Shown: piece after piece, positions 8,030 through 14,036 of the stretch
Position numbering within the stretch: the first letter of the stretch is position 1
How the letters are laid out: each line of letters opens with the position of its first letter
Assembly (NCBI GenBank): GCA_011391155.1
Contig: JAABRA010000098.1
Location: 1-37,408 of the forward strand
From: Burkholderiales bacterium
Lineage (GTDB): Bacteria > Pseudomonadota > Gammaproteobacteria > Burkholderiales > Burkholderiaceae_C
DNA length: 37,408 nucleotides
Direction: 5' to 3'
The notes under the pieces: model-generated
Told to the model about the DNA's origin: nothing
Databases searched by the model: none
Seen by the model: the letters and a program-made list of their open reading frames with translations, nothing else
Position numbers and translations under genes: made by a program

Positions 8030-8095
8030 GTGGGCGTCCAGGATGAAGGCGGGGGAGGGTTGTCCGCGCCGCACTGGGGAATTCGAAAGCCTGAA

Positions 8096-8105
8096 GTATG
8101 CATAC
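8096..8105. promoter_or_regulatory. Short palindrome upstream of the efflux operon
   Basis: GTATGCATAC is a perfect 10-bp palindrome 67 bp before the adaptor start codon, in the 178-bp gap between nasT and the efflux operon. It could be an operator or part of the promoter. No recognised regulator family is implied, and a palindrome this short can arise by chance. Confidence 0.25.
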
Positions 8106-8207
8106 AGATGGGGCCGTGCGTGAAAGACCGCGTCGTGCCCGCGACCTCTCGGAATGTGCCCCAACGGCGCAGGCGCGTGCGAACGAGCCGCTGGGCCGCC
8201 CGCTTTC

Positions 8208-8855
8208 TCAAGTCAGCAATTCCGCCACATCCAGCATGCGCTGGGCCACCTCGGCCAGCTTCAAGCCCTTGTCCATGGCCGCCTTGCGCAGCTTCTGATA
8301 AGCCGCCTGCTCGCTCAGGCCCTGGCGCTGCATCAGCAGACCCTTGGCGCGGTCAATGAGCTTGCGGTCCTTGAGCTCGGCGCTCAGCTCATCGAGTTCG
8401 CTGCGGGTGGCGGCCAGTTCAAGGCGCAGCGCCTGTTCGTGCTGGAAGCGTGCCATCGCCACGTCCAGAATCGGGCGGATGCGCTCCGGAGCCAGTCCGG
8501 CCACGATGTAGGCCGACACGCCGGCCGCCACCGCGTCCTTCACATGCGAAGTGTCGCTGTCGTTGGTGAACATGACGATGGGTCGGCGCGCGTCGCGCGT
8601 GGCCAGCACCACGTGCTCCAGCGCGTCGCGCGCCTCGCTTTCGGCATCCACGATCACCAGATCGGGCTGCAGTTGCGTCAGGCGCTGCTCCAGGAAGGCA
8701 TCGGCGGGCAGCACCGCGATCAGGTTGTAGCCGTTCTCCAGCAGGCCGATGCGCAGGCTGCGCGAGCGCTCGGCCTGCGCCAGGGCGTGTGCGTCGTCCG
8801 GGTCGGTGACATCCAGGTCCGGTGCGACCACCACGATTCGCAGGGTTTGATTCAT
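8208..8855 (-). CDS. nasT: NasT-type ANTAR-domain response regulator (RNA-binding antiterminator)
   Basis: This 215-residue protein has a receiver-like domain (about 1-125) and a C-terminal ANTAR domain (about 145-205). The start is ATG 8855, giving MNQTLRIVVVAPD; a longer frame continues upstream only as antisense to tsaD. The ANTAR part shows LKDRKLIDRAKGLLMQRQGL, then SEQAAYQKLRKAAMDKGLKL and AEVAQRMLD, the three-helix RNA-binding signature. The receiver keeps an Asp in VIVDAES but lacks the usual N-terminal acidic pair and the Lys of strand 5 (YIVAGL), as in NasT proteins, which are controlled by NasS binding rather than phosphorylation. The tandem AACGNN hairpins in the nrtA leader are its likely target. 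No nasS lies next to it. It sits between the efflux operon and the divergent tsaD. Confidence 0.9.
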   Translation of the reverse strand: MNQTLRIVVVAPDLDVTDPDDAHALAQAERSRSLRIGLLENGYNLIAVLPADAFLEQRLTQLQPDLVIVDAESEARDALEHVVLATRDARRPIVMFTNDSDTSHVKDAVAAGVSAYIVAGLAPERIRPILDVAMARFQHEQALRLELAATRSELDELSAELKDRKLIDRAKGLLMQRQGLSEQAAYQKLRKAAMDKGLKLAEVAQRMLDVAELLT

Positions 8856-8867
8856 GCTCCAAGCGCG

Positions 8868-8883
8868 TGCAAGAAATGCGCCA
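8868..8883 (-). promoter_or_regulatory. Probable sigma-54 promoter of nasT
   Basis: On the minus strand TGGCGCA-TTTC-TTGCA keeps the TGGC-N7-TTGC spacing and core of an RpoN promoter. The predicted start is near 8857, about 2 nt before the nasT ATG, which would make the message nearly leaderless; that is unusual and lowers confidence. No enhancer dyad was seen upstream within tsaD. Confidence 0.5.
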
Positions 8884-8939
8884 TCTTTGAGGCTATGGAG
8901 CCGTGGACGCTTGAGGGCTTCCCCTAAACTCCGGGTCCT

Positions 8940-10001
8940 ATGCTGATTTTGGGAATTGAATCGTCCTGCGACGAAACCGGTGTGGCGCTGGTGGAATCCG
9001 CCCCGACCGGGGTGCCGGTGCTGCGCGCGCACGCCTTGTACAGCCAGATCGAGATGCACCAGGCCTATGGCGGCGTGGTGCCCGAACTGGCGAGCCGGGA
9101 CCATATCCGCCGGGTGCTGCCGCTGACGGACGAGGTGCTGCTGGCGGCTGGGGTACGGCTGGGCGACGTGGATGTGGTAGCGTTCACGCGCGGCCCCGGC
9201 CTGGCCGGTGCGCTGCTGGTGGGCGCGGGCGTGGCCTGCGCGCTGGGCGCGGCGCTGGACCGTCCGGTGCTGGGCGTGCACCATCTGGAAGGACACCTGC
9301 TGTCGCCCTTCCTGAGTGCCGATCCGCCGGAATTTTCGTTCGTGGCGCTGCTGGTCTCCGGCGGCCACACCCAGCTGATGCGGGTGGATGGCGTGGGCCG
9401 CTATCAAATCCTGGGCGAAACCATCGACGACGCCGCTGGCGAGGCCTTCGACAAATCGGCCAAGCTCATGGGGCTGGGCTATCCGGGTGGGCCGGCGCTG
9501 TCGAAACTGGCGGCCCAGGGCAATCCGGCGGCGTTCAAGCTGCCGCGCCCGCTGCTGCACAGCGGCAATCTGGATTTTTCCTTTGCGGGGCTGAAAACCG
9601 CGGTGATGACCCAGGCCAGAAAACTGGCCGCCGCCCATGTGGTGCCGGTCGAAGCCCTGCCGCTTGAAGTGCTGGCCGATCTGGCCGCGTCCACCCAGGC
9701 CGCCATCGTCGAGGTGCTGCTGAAGAAATCGCTCTCGGCGCTGAAGGAAACCGGCTTGAATCGCCTGGTCGTGGCCGGTGGCGTGGGCGCCAACCGCGAA
9801 CTGCGCGCCCAGCTCGACGCGGCCTGTGCCCGCCAGGGCGTGCGCGTGCATTACCCCGAACTGCACCTGTGCACCGACAACGGCGCCATGATCGCCATGG
9901 CCGCCGCCATGCGGCTGCAGGCTGGCGTGCAGCAGGCCAACCGGGCCTACGCCTTCGACGTCAAGCCCCGCTGGCCGCTGGATGCGCTGAATATGAACTA
10001 A
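8940..10001 (+). CDS. tsaD: tRNA N6-adenosine threonylcarbamoyltransferase TsaD
   Basis: This 353-residue enzyme transfers the threonylcarbamoyl group from TC-AMP to A37 of tRNAs reading ANN codons, working with TsaB and TsaE in the cytoplasm. Clear motifs are [19 protein letters not shown] at the N-terminus, the metal-binding HHLEGHL, the nucleotide-binding [47 protein letters not shown], and [12 protein letters not shown] and CTDNGAMIA near the end. Length is normal for the family. It is divergent from nasT (84-bp gap) and convergent with the small heat-shock gene. No strong ribosome site precedes ATG 8940, but the protein begins exactly where the family does. Confidence 0.97.
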   Translation: MLILGIESSCDETGVALVESAPTGVPVLRAHALYSQIEMHQAYGGVVPELASRDHIRRVLPLTDEVLLAAGVRLGDVDVVAFTRGPGLAGALLVGAGVACALGAALDRPVLGVHHLEGHLLSPFLSADPPEFSFVALLVSGGHTQLMRVDGVGRYQILGETIDDAAGEAFDKSAKLMGLGYPGGPALSKLAAQGNPAAFKLPRPLLHSGNLDFSFAGLKTAVMTQARKLAAAHVVPVEALPLEVLADLAASTQAAIVEVLLKKSLSALKETGLNRLVVAGGVGANRELRAQLDAACARQGVRVHYPELHLCTDNGAMIAMAAAMRLQAGVQQANRAYAFDVKPRWPLDALNMN

Positions 10002-10041
10002 ATCGGCCTCATCCCAGCGTCAATAGGTCATAGTCTGCTAT
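10000..10041 (-). repeat. Dispersed repeat copy C, between tsaD and hsp20
   Basis: On the minus strand it reads ATAGCAGACTATGACC, then TTGACGCTGGGATGAGGCC. It occupies essentially the whole convergent gap: the tsaD stop ends at 10001 and the hsp20 stop begins at 10042. No other terminator is visible here. Confidence 0.8.
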
Positions 10042-10434
10042 TTAATTGACAGTAATCTGGGTCACGTTGCTGACCGGCTGCTTCTTCGCCAGCGTCAGCG
10101 TGAGCACGCCGTTTTCCAGTTTGGCGGTGCTCACCGTGGCGTCGACGTCTTGCGGCAGCTCGAACGCCTGCTTGTAGGCGCGCGGCGCGTCGGCCAGTGT
10201 CTCGATGCGCACGACCGGGCCTTCGATGCCGATGGTGAGCTGTTCGCGGTTCACGCCGGGAACGTCCAGCGAGAGCGTCCAGCCGGTGCCATCGGTCCTG
10301 ACGTCGGCGCGGCAGGCGCCGGTCGTGGCAGCCGGCGCAGCCAGGGCCAGGTCGAGCAGGCGGTCCAGCGAACGCATCGCGGGAACATGGGCGGAACGGC
10401 GCAGGCTGGCGGGATGGGTGGATGCGAAAAACAT
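10042..10434 (-). CDS. Small heat-shock protein (Hsp20/alpha-crystallin family)
   Basis: This 130-residue ATP-independent holdase chaperone binds unfolding proteins under stress. The alpha-crystallin domain spans about residues 40-125: WTLSLDVPGVNREQLTIGIE, VVRIETLADAPRAYKQAFEL and the conserved LENGVLTLTLAKK. A short C-terminal tail ends in QITVN, resembling the I-x-I/V anchor used in oligomer assembly. The start at ATG 10434 is supported by AGGAG about 7 nt upstream. The N-terminal arm of about 40 residues is short. It is transcribed towards tsaD and divergently from the binding-protein gene; no clear heat-shock promoter or ROSE-type thermometer was recognised in the 142-bp upstream gap. 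Confidence 0.92.
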   Translation of the reverse strand: MFFASTHPASLRRSAHVPAMRSLDRLLDLALAAPAATTGACRADVRTDGTGWTLSLDVPGVNREQLTIGIEGPVVRIETLADAPRAYKQAFELPQDVDATVSTAKLENGVLTLTLAKKQPVSNVTQITVN

Positions 10435-10576
10435 GGATGAACTCCTGAAGGCATGGGCTGAAACATAAGCGGGCGCTTGTAAAACGAGCTCCCTTACACT
10501 GCGCGGCGTTCAACCCCGAACCGCCGCATCGCTCCCATCTGCGCGCCCGGCGCATCTTTTCAAGTGAAATCCAAAC

Positions 10577-11854
10577 ATGAATATTTTTCGTCGTCGCGTC
10601 TTGAAATCGCTGGCTGCGTCCCTCGCGCTGCCCGCGGCAAGCTGGTCGCAGCAGGGCGCCACCCCCCCGGTCCGGATCGCCATGATCGAGGGCCTGAGCG
10701 GTCCGTTCGGCAACACCGGAGAGGCGGTGTACCGCAATCTGGTGTGGGCCGTCGAGCGCGTCAACGCGCGCGGCGGCGTGAAGCTGCCCGGCGGCAGCCG
10801 CGCCCTGGCGCTGGAGCGTTACGACAGCAAGGGGCAGAACGAGGAAGCCCTGTCGGCGCTGCGCTCGGCCATTGACGACGGCGTGCAGTTCGTGGTGCAG
10901 GGCAACTCCTCGTCAACCGCCGCTGCGCTGATCGACGCCATCAACAAGCACAATGAGCGCGAACCGGGCCAGCGCGTGCTGTTTCTCAATTATTCGGCGG
11001 TGGACCCGATCCTGACCAACGAGCGGTGCAGCTTCTGGCACTTCCGCTTCGACGCGCATGCCGACATGCGCATGGCCGCGCTGATGGAGGTCCTGCGGGA
11101 TGACAAGTCGGTGAAGCGTGCCTACCTGATTGGCCAGGACTACAGCTTCGGCCAGGCGGTGCTGCGCGAGGCGAAACGTCAACTGGGTGCGCAACGCCCC
11201 GACGTGCAGATCGCCGGCGACGAACTGCACCCCATGGGCCGGGTGAAGGACTTTTTGCCGTATGCCACCAAGATCAAGGCCAGCGGCGCGCAGGCCGTGA
11301 TCACCGGCAACTGGGGCAACGACCTGACGCTGCTGGTCAAGGCGGCGAAAGAGGTCGGCTATGAGGGCAAGTTCTACTCCTTCTACGGCAATGCACTGGG
11401 CGCGCCGGCGGCGATCGCGGAGGCCGGTGTCGGCCGGGTGATCGCGGTGGCCGACTGGCTGCCCAACGTGCCGGGCGCCCAGAGCGAGGCGTTTTACCAG
11501 TCGTTCCGCGCCCGCTTTCCCAAGCCGGCGGACGACTACGTGCACATGCGCATGCAACTCATGATCGAGGCACTGGCCCAGTCCATCGAGAAGGGCGGTT
11601 CGGCGACCAACATGGTGGTCGTGGCGGATCGGTTGGCCGAAGTCACGGTGAGCCTGAGCGGGCAGGGCGGGCGCATGCGGAACGCCGATCACCAGTTCCA
11701 GCAGTCACTGGTGGTCGGTGTCATGGAGCGCCAGGGCGCGCCCGGCGTGAAATTCGACGTCGAGGGTTCGGGTTACGGCTTTCGCGTGATCCGGCAGATC
11801 AGCGCGGCACAGGCCGAACTGCCGTCCAGTTGCAGGATGGTGCGACCCACCTGA
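10577..11854 (+). CDS. ABC transporter substrate-binding protein, branched-chain amino acid (LivK/Peripla_BP_6) type
   Basis: This 425-residue periplasmic binding protein begins with a signal peptide, MNIFRRRVLKSLAASLALPA, probably cleaved after AASWS or nearby. The mature part starts VRIAMIEGLSGPFGNTGEAV, the strand-and-loop opening of type I periplasmic binding proteins of the LivJ/LivK group, and continues with VVQGNSSSTAAALIDAINKH, KRAYLIGQDYSFGQAVLREA and KASGAQAVITGNWGNDLTLL. Such proteins usually deliver amino acids, amides, urea or aromatic acids to Liv-type permeases. No permease or ATPase genes are nearby, so it is an orphan that must serve a transporter encoded elsewhere or act in sensing. 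The ribosome site is weak (AAGTGAAA). The substrate is unknown. Confidence 0.9.
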   Translation: MNIFRRRVLKSLAASLALPAASWSQQGATPPVRIAMIEGLSGPFGNTGEAVYRNLVWAVERVNARGGVKLPGGSRALALERYDSKGQNEEALSALRSAIDDGVQFVVQGNSSSTAAALIDAINKHNEREPGQRVLFLNYSAVDPILTNERCSFWHFRFDAHADMRMAALMEVLRDDKSVKRAYLIGQDYSFGQAVLREAKRQLGAQRPDVQIAGDELHPMGRVKDFLPYATKIKASGAQAVITGNWGNDLTLLVKAAKEVGYEGKFYSFYGNALGAPAAIAEAGVGRVIAVADWLPNVPGAQSEAFYQSFRARFPKPADDYVHMRMQLMIEALAQSIEKGGSATNMVVVADRLAEVTVSLSGQGGRMRNADHQFQQSLVVGVMERQGAPGVKFDVEGSGYGFRVIRQISAAQAELPSSCRMVRPT

Positions 11855-11861
11855 GCAGGGG

Positions 11862-12149
11862 TCAGGAAGCGTAGCCCAGGCAGGCGCCCCCGTTCGGGCG
11901 GCCCTTGCATTCACGAAACAGGCGGCGGTCGCGCTCGGAAGTCGTCTCGGCCGAGCCTTTTTCGTACTTGACGGTGCTGGACTTGGTTGCTTTCTTTTTC
12001 GCCTTGGCCGGCTTGGAAGGTGATTCCGACGGGCTGACCGTGCCGGCGGTTGCCGGACTGGCGGGCGTCGTCGCCAGAGCGGGCGCGGCGAAGGCGCCGG
12101 CCAGCACCAGGGCCAGGCACAGGGGTGTGGCACGAAGCTGGATGGTCAT
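11862..12149 (-). CDS. Small secreted Lys/Ala-rich protein with two C-terminal cysteines, function unknown
   Basis: This encodes a 95-residue protein of no recognised function. ATG 12149 is chosen over an ATG 39 bp upstream because GAGGAGG lies 7 nt before it and because it starts a clean signal peptide, MTIQLRATPLCLALVLAGAF, with likely cleavage after APALA. The mature chain is a Ser/Thr/Pro-rich stretch, then a lysine block (KPAKAKKKATK), then SERDRRLFRECKGRPNGGAC followed by LGYAS, which carries two Cys 10 residues apart and looks like the conserved part. I recall similar C-termini in other Comamonadaceae, but this is memory, not a search. It is convergent with the binding-protein gene (7-bp gap) and divergent from the aminotransferase. 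Confidence 0.75.
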   Translation of the reverse strand: MTIQLRATPLCLALVLAGAFAAPALATTPASPATAGTVSPSESPSKPAKAKKKATKSSTVKYEKGSAETTSERDRRLFRECKGRPNGGACLGYAS

Positions 12150-12252
12150 GAAAGCCTCCTCGGTTTGTGGTGTGGGCTGCAGCATCATAGCCAGCGTCCT
12201 GAGAACGCAGTCAGCTACGATCGGCCCTCGTTCCGTTCATGCCCACTTTCCC

Positions 12253-13422
12253 ATGCGCCAAGCCGTCCTGAATCTCGAAGAATCCAAAATCCGTGAAGTC
12301 GCCAACGCCGGCATGGGGCGCGACGACGTGCTGGCCTTCTGGTTTGGCGAAAGCGACGAGGTCACCCCCGATTTCATCCGCCAGGCGGCCATTGACTCGC
12401 TGCAGCGCGGTGAAACTTTCTATTCGCACAACCTGGGCCTGCCCGAATTGCGCCAGGCGGTGGCCGGATACATGAGCGCCTTGCACGGGATGGTGGGTGC
12501 AGAGCGGATCGCCATCACCTCGGGCGGCGTGAATGCGCTGATGATTGCCGTGCAGGCGCTGGTGGACGCGGGAGACGAGGTGGTGGCCGTGACACCGGTG
12601 TGGCCCAACCTGACGGCCCAGCCCGCCATCATGGGCGCTCGGGTGAAATGTGTGCCGCTCCAGCCGCAGGAGGGTCAATGGGCACTGGATATGCCGGCGC
12701 TGCTGGCGGCCATCACGCCGGCCACCAAGGTACTGATCGTCAACGCGCCCAACAACCCCACGGGCTGGACGCTGACGCGGCAAGAGCAGCAAACCCTGCT
12801 GGACCACTGCCGCCAGACCGGCACCTGGATCCTGGCCGACGAGGTCTATGAGCGGCTGTATTACGCGGGCGACACCGGCAATGGTTGCGCCCCGAGTTTC
12901 CTGGATATAGCGGCAGTCGACGACCGGCTGGTGGTGGTGCACAGCTTTTCCAAGAGCTTCCTGATGACGGGCTGGCGCCTGGGCTGGCTGGTGCTGCCGC
13001 CGGCCCTGACGCACCCTGTCGGCAAGCTGATCGAGTTCAACACCTCGTGCGCCAGCGTGTTCACCCAGCGCGCCGGGGTGGTGGCGCTGCAGCGCACGGA
13101 CGATGTCACCCCCCGCGTCGTGGCGCATCTCAAGGCCTGCCGTGACACCCTGATTGCGCTGCTGGCCGCCGTGCCGGGGGTGCAGCTGGCCACGCCGCGG
13201 GGTGGCATGTATGCCTTTTTCCGGCTGGAGGGTTTTGACGACTCGCTGGCAACCGCGAAACGGCTGGTGGTCGAGGCTGGAGTGGGCCTGGCGCCGGGAG
13301 AAGCCTTTGCCCCCGAGGCCCAGGGCTGGCTGCGCTGGTGCTTTGCCTCGCACGATCTGCAGCGGCTGGTGCTGGGCGTCGAGCGGCTGAAAAGCTGGCT
13401 TCTGGAGCAGGCCCGGTCCTGA
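12253..13422 (+). CDS. PLP-dependent class I/II aminotransferase
   Basis: This 389-residue fold-type I aminotransferase begins MRQAVLNLEESKIREVANAG at ATG 12253; upstream frame continuation has no family character. Key motifs: YSHNLGLPELRQAVAGYMSA near the N-terminus, ITSGGVNALMIAVQAL for phosphate binding, NAPNNPTGW with the substrate-binding Asn, DEVYERLYY with the Asp that contacts the PLP pyridine nitrogen, and HSFSKSFLMTGWRLGW with the Schiff-base Lys. The Arg that binds the substrate carboxylate is probably in GWLRWCFAS near the C-terminus. This places it with the aspartate/aromatic group (AspC-like, subgroup I-gamma); the amino donor cannot be fixed from sequence. It stands alone, upstream of and on the same strand as rpsO. 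Confidence 0.92.
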   Translation: MRQAVLNLEESKIREVANAGMGRDDVLAFWFGESDEVTPDFIRQAAIDSLQRGETFYSHNLGLPELRQAVAGYMSALHGMVGAERIAITSGGVNALMIAVQALVDAGDEVVAVTPVWPNLTAQPAIMGARVKCVPLQPQEGQWALDMPALLAAITPATKVLIVNAPNNPTGWTLTRQEQQTLLDHCRQTGTWILADEVYERLYYAGDTGNGCAPSFLDIAAVDDRLVVVHSFSKSFLMTGWRLGWLVLPPALTHPVGKLIEFNTSCASVFTQRAGVVALQRTDDVTPRVVAHLKACRDTLIALLAAVPGVQLATPRGGMYAFFRLEGFDDSLATAKRLVVEAGVGLAPGEAFAPEAQGWLRWCFASHDLQRLVLGVERLKSWLLEQARS

Positions 13423-13436
13423 AATGGTGGCCGGGT

Positions 13437-13442
13437 TATAAT
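13437..13442 (+). promoter_or_regulatory. Probable rpsO promoter (-10 element)
   Basis: A perfect TATAAT lies 15 bp after the aminotransferase stop. No good -35 hexamer is present at the usual spacing. A start near 13449 would give rpsO a leader of about 110 nt containing the hairpins described next. Confidence 0.5.
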
Positions 13443-13470
13443 TCCAAGGCTTTGCATCCGGCAAGGCGCA

Positions 13471-13541
13471 CGTATGGGGCAGTTCCAGCCCTGTACGCAA
13501 GTTGAAAACATCGGCAAGCGAATGTTTCGCAAGTCGAAAAC
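13471..13541 (+). promoter_or_regulatory. Structured rpsO leader, candidate S15 autoregulatory RNA
   Basis: CGTATGGGGC (13471-13480) pairs with GCCCTGTACG (13488-13497) across a 7-nt loop, giving a 10-bp stem with adjacent U-G and G-U pairs next to G-C pairs. Downstream, AAACAT (13506-13511) can pair with ATGTTT (13522-13527), or GCGAA with TTCGC. A near-perfect 14-nt direct repeat flanks this second element: CGCAAGTTGAAAAC at 13496 and CGCAAGTCGAAAAC at 13528. S15 represses its own mRNA in several bacteria through structurally different leaders and recognises G-U/G-C helix motifs, so this is a plausible site; function is inferred. Confidence 0.45.
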
Positions 13542-13558
13542 CCTTACAGGAAATCAAG

Positions 13559-13825
13559 ATGATTGCATCCTCCATCAAGGCCGAGGTCGTCAAGGCCAAT
13601 GCGCGCAGCGCCAATGACACCGGCAGTTCCGAAGTGCAGGTGGCCCTGCTGACCGCCCGCATCAACGAACTCACCCCCCACTTCAAGACGCATGCCAAGG
13701 ACCACCACGGTCGTCGCGGCCTGCTGCGCATGGTGAGCCGCCGCCGCAAGTTGCTGGACTACCTCAAGTCCACCGATGCGGACCGTTATGTGGCGCTGAT
13801 CGCCAAGCTCGGCCTGCGTAAATAA
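13559..13825 (+). CDS. rpsO: 30S ribosomal protein S15
   Basis: This is an 88-residue primary 16S rRNA-binding protein of the small-subunit platform. The start ATG 13559 follows AGGAAA by a few nt; a longer open frame from 13502 lies in the leader and is not part of the protein. The sequence begins [20 protein letters not shown] and then [39 protein letters not shown] and [10 protein letters not shown], the almost invariant S15 core with its 16S-contacting His/Asp/Arg residues. It is followed by a terminator and then by pnp, the classical rpsO-pnp pair. Confidence 0.99.
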   Translation: MIASSIKAEVVKANARSANDTGSSEVQVALLTARINELTPHFKTHAKDHHGRRGLLRMVSRRRKLLDYLKSTDADRYVALIAKLGLRK

Positions 13826-13843
13826 TTGCCAGATCACGAATGC

Positions 13844-13879
13844 AAGGCGCCTGAGTTAGTTCACTAGCTCAGGCGCCTT
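13844..13879 (+). terminator. Hairpin terminator between rpsO and pnp
   Basis: AAGGCGCCTGAG and CTCAGGCGCCTT form a perfect 12-bp stem with a 12-nt loop, starting 18 bp after the rpsO stop. The T-run is imperfect (CTACTTTGAGTTTTT), so read-through into pnp is likely partial. This fits the known arrangement of an attenuating terminator between these two genes. Confidence 0.75.
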
Positions 13880-13925
13880 CTACTTTGAGTTTTTCATTCG
13901 GAGTTTGTCAGGACGAACGCGCGCT

Positions 13926-13968
13926 GTGTCATTCCATGAAGGATCGCTGATTTTTCATGGAATGGCAT
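13926..13968 (+). promoter_or_regulatory. Long stem in the pnp leader (candidate RNase III site)
   Basis: CATTCCATGAA (13930-13940) pairs perfectly with TTCATGGAATG (13954-13964). Four more pairs outside (two of them wobble) extend the stem to about 15 bp with a 13-nt loop. In Escherichia coli, RNase III cuts a duplex in the pnp leader and PNPase then represses its own message. The position here, about 70 nt before pnp, suits the same role; this is by analogy. Confidence 0.6.
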
Positions 13969-14036
13969 CGTGTTCAGACCGCCGGATTCCGGGCCTCGGG
14001 CGCAGCCTCATGTGCCGCTGATATCAGGAGATCAAC

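Noticed and set aside
8888..8935. Possible sixth copy of the dispersed repeat between nasT and tsaD
   Set aside because: It shares only GGCTATGG and GGACGCT-like fragments with gaps; similarity is too weak to count.
8856..9866. Upstream extension of the nasT frame to 552 residues
   Set aside because: The extra part runs antisense through tsaD; the NasT family begins at the MNQTLRIVVV start.
12184..12212. Another partial repeat match (GACGCTGG, minus strand) ahead of the aminotransferase
   Set aside because: Only an 8-bp core agrees and the flanks do not.
11905..12252. Long N-terminal extension of the aminotransferase
   Set aside because: The added 116 codons are antisense to the small secreted protein and carry no family features; ATG 12253 fits the family start.
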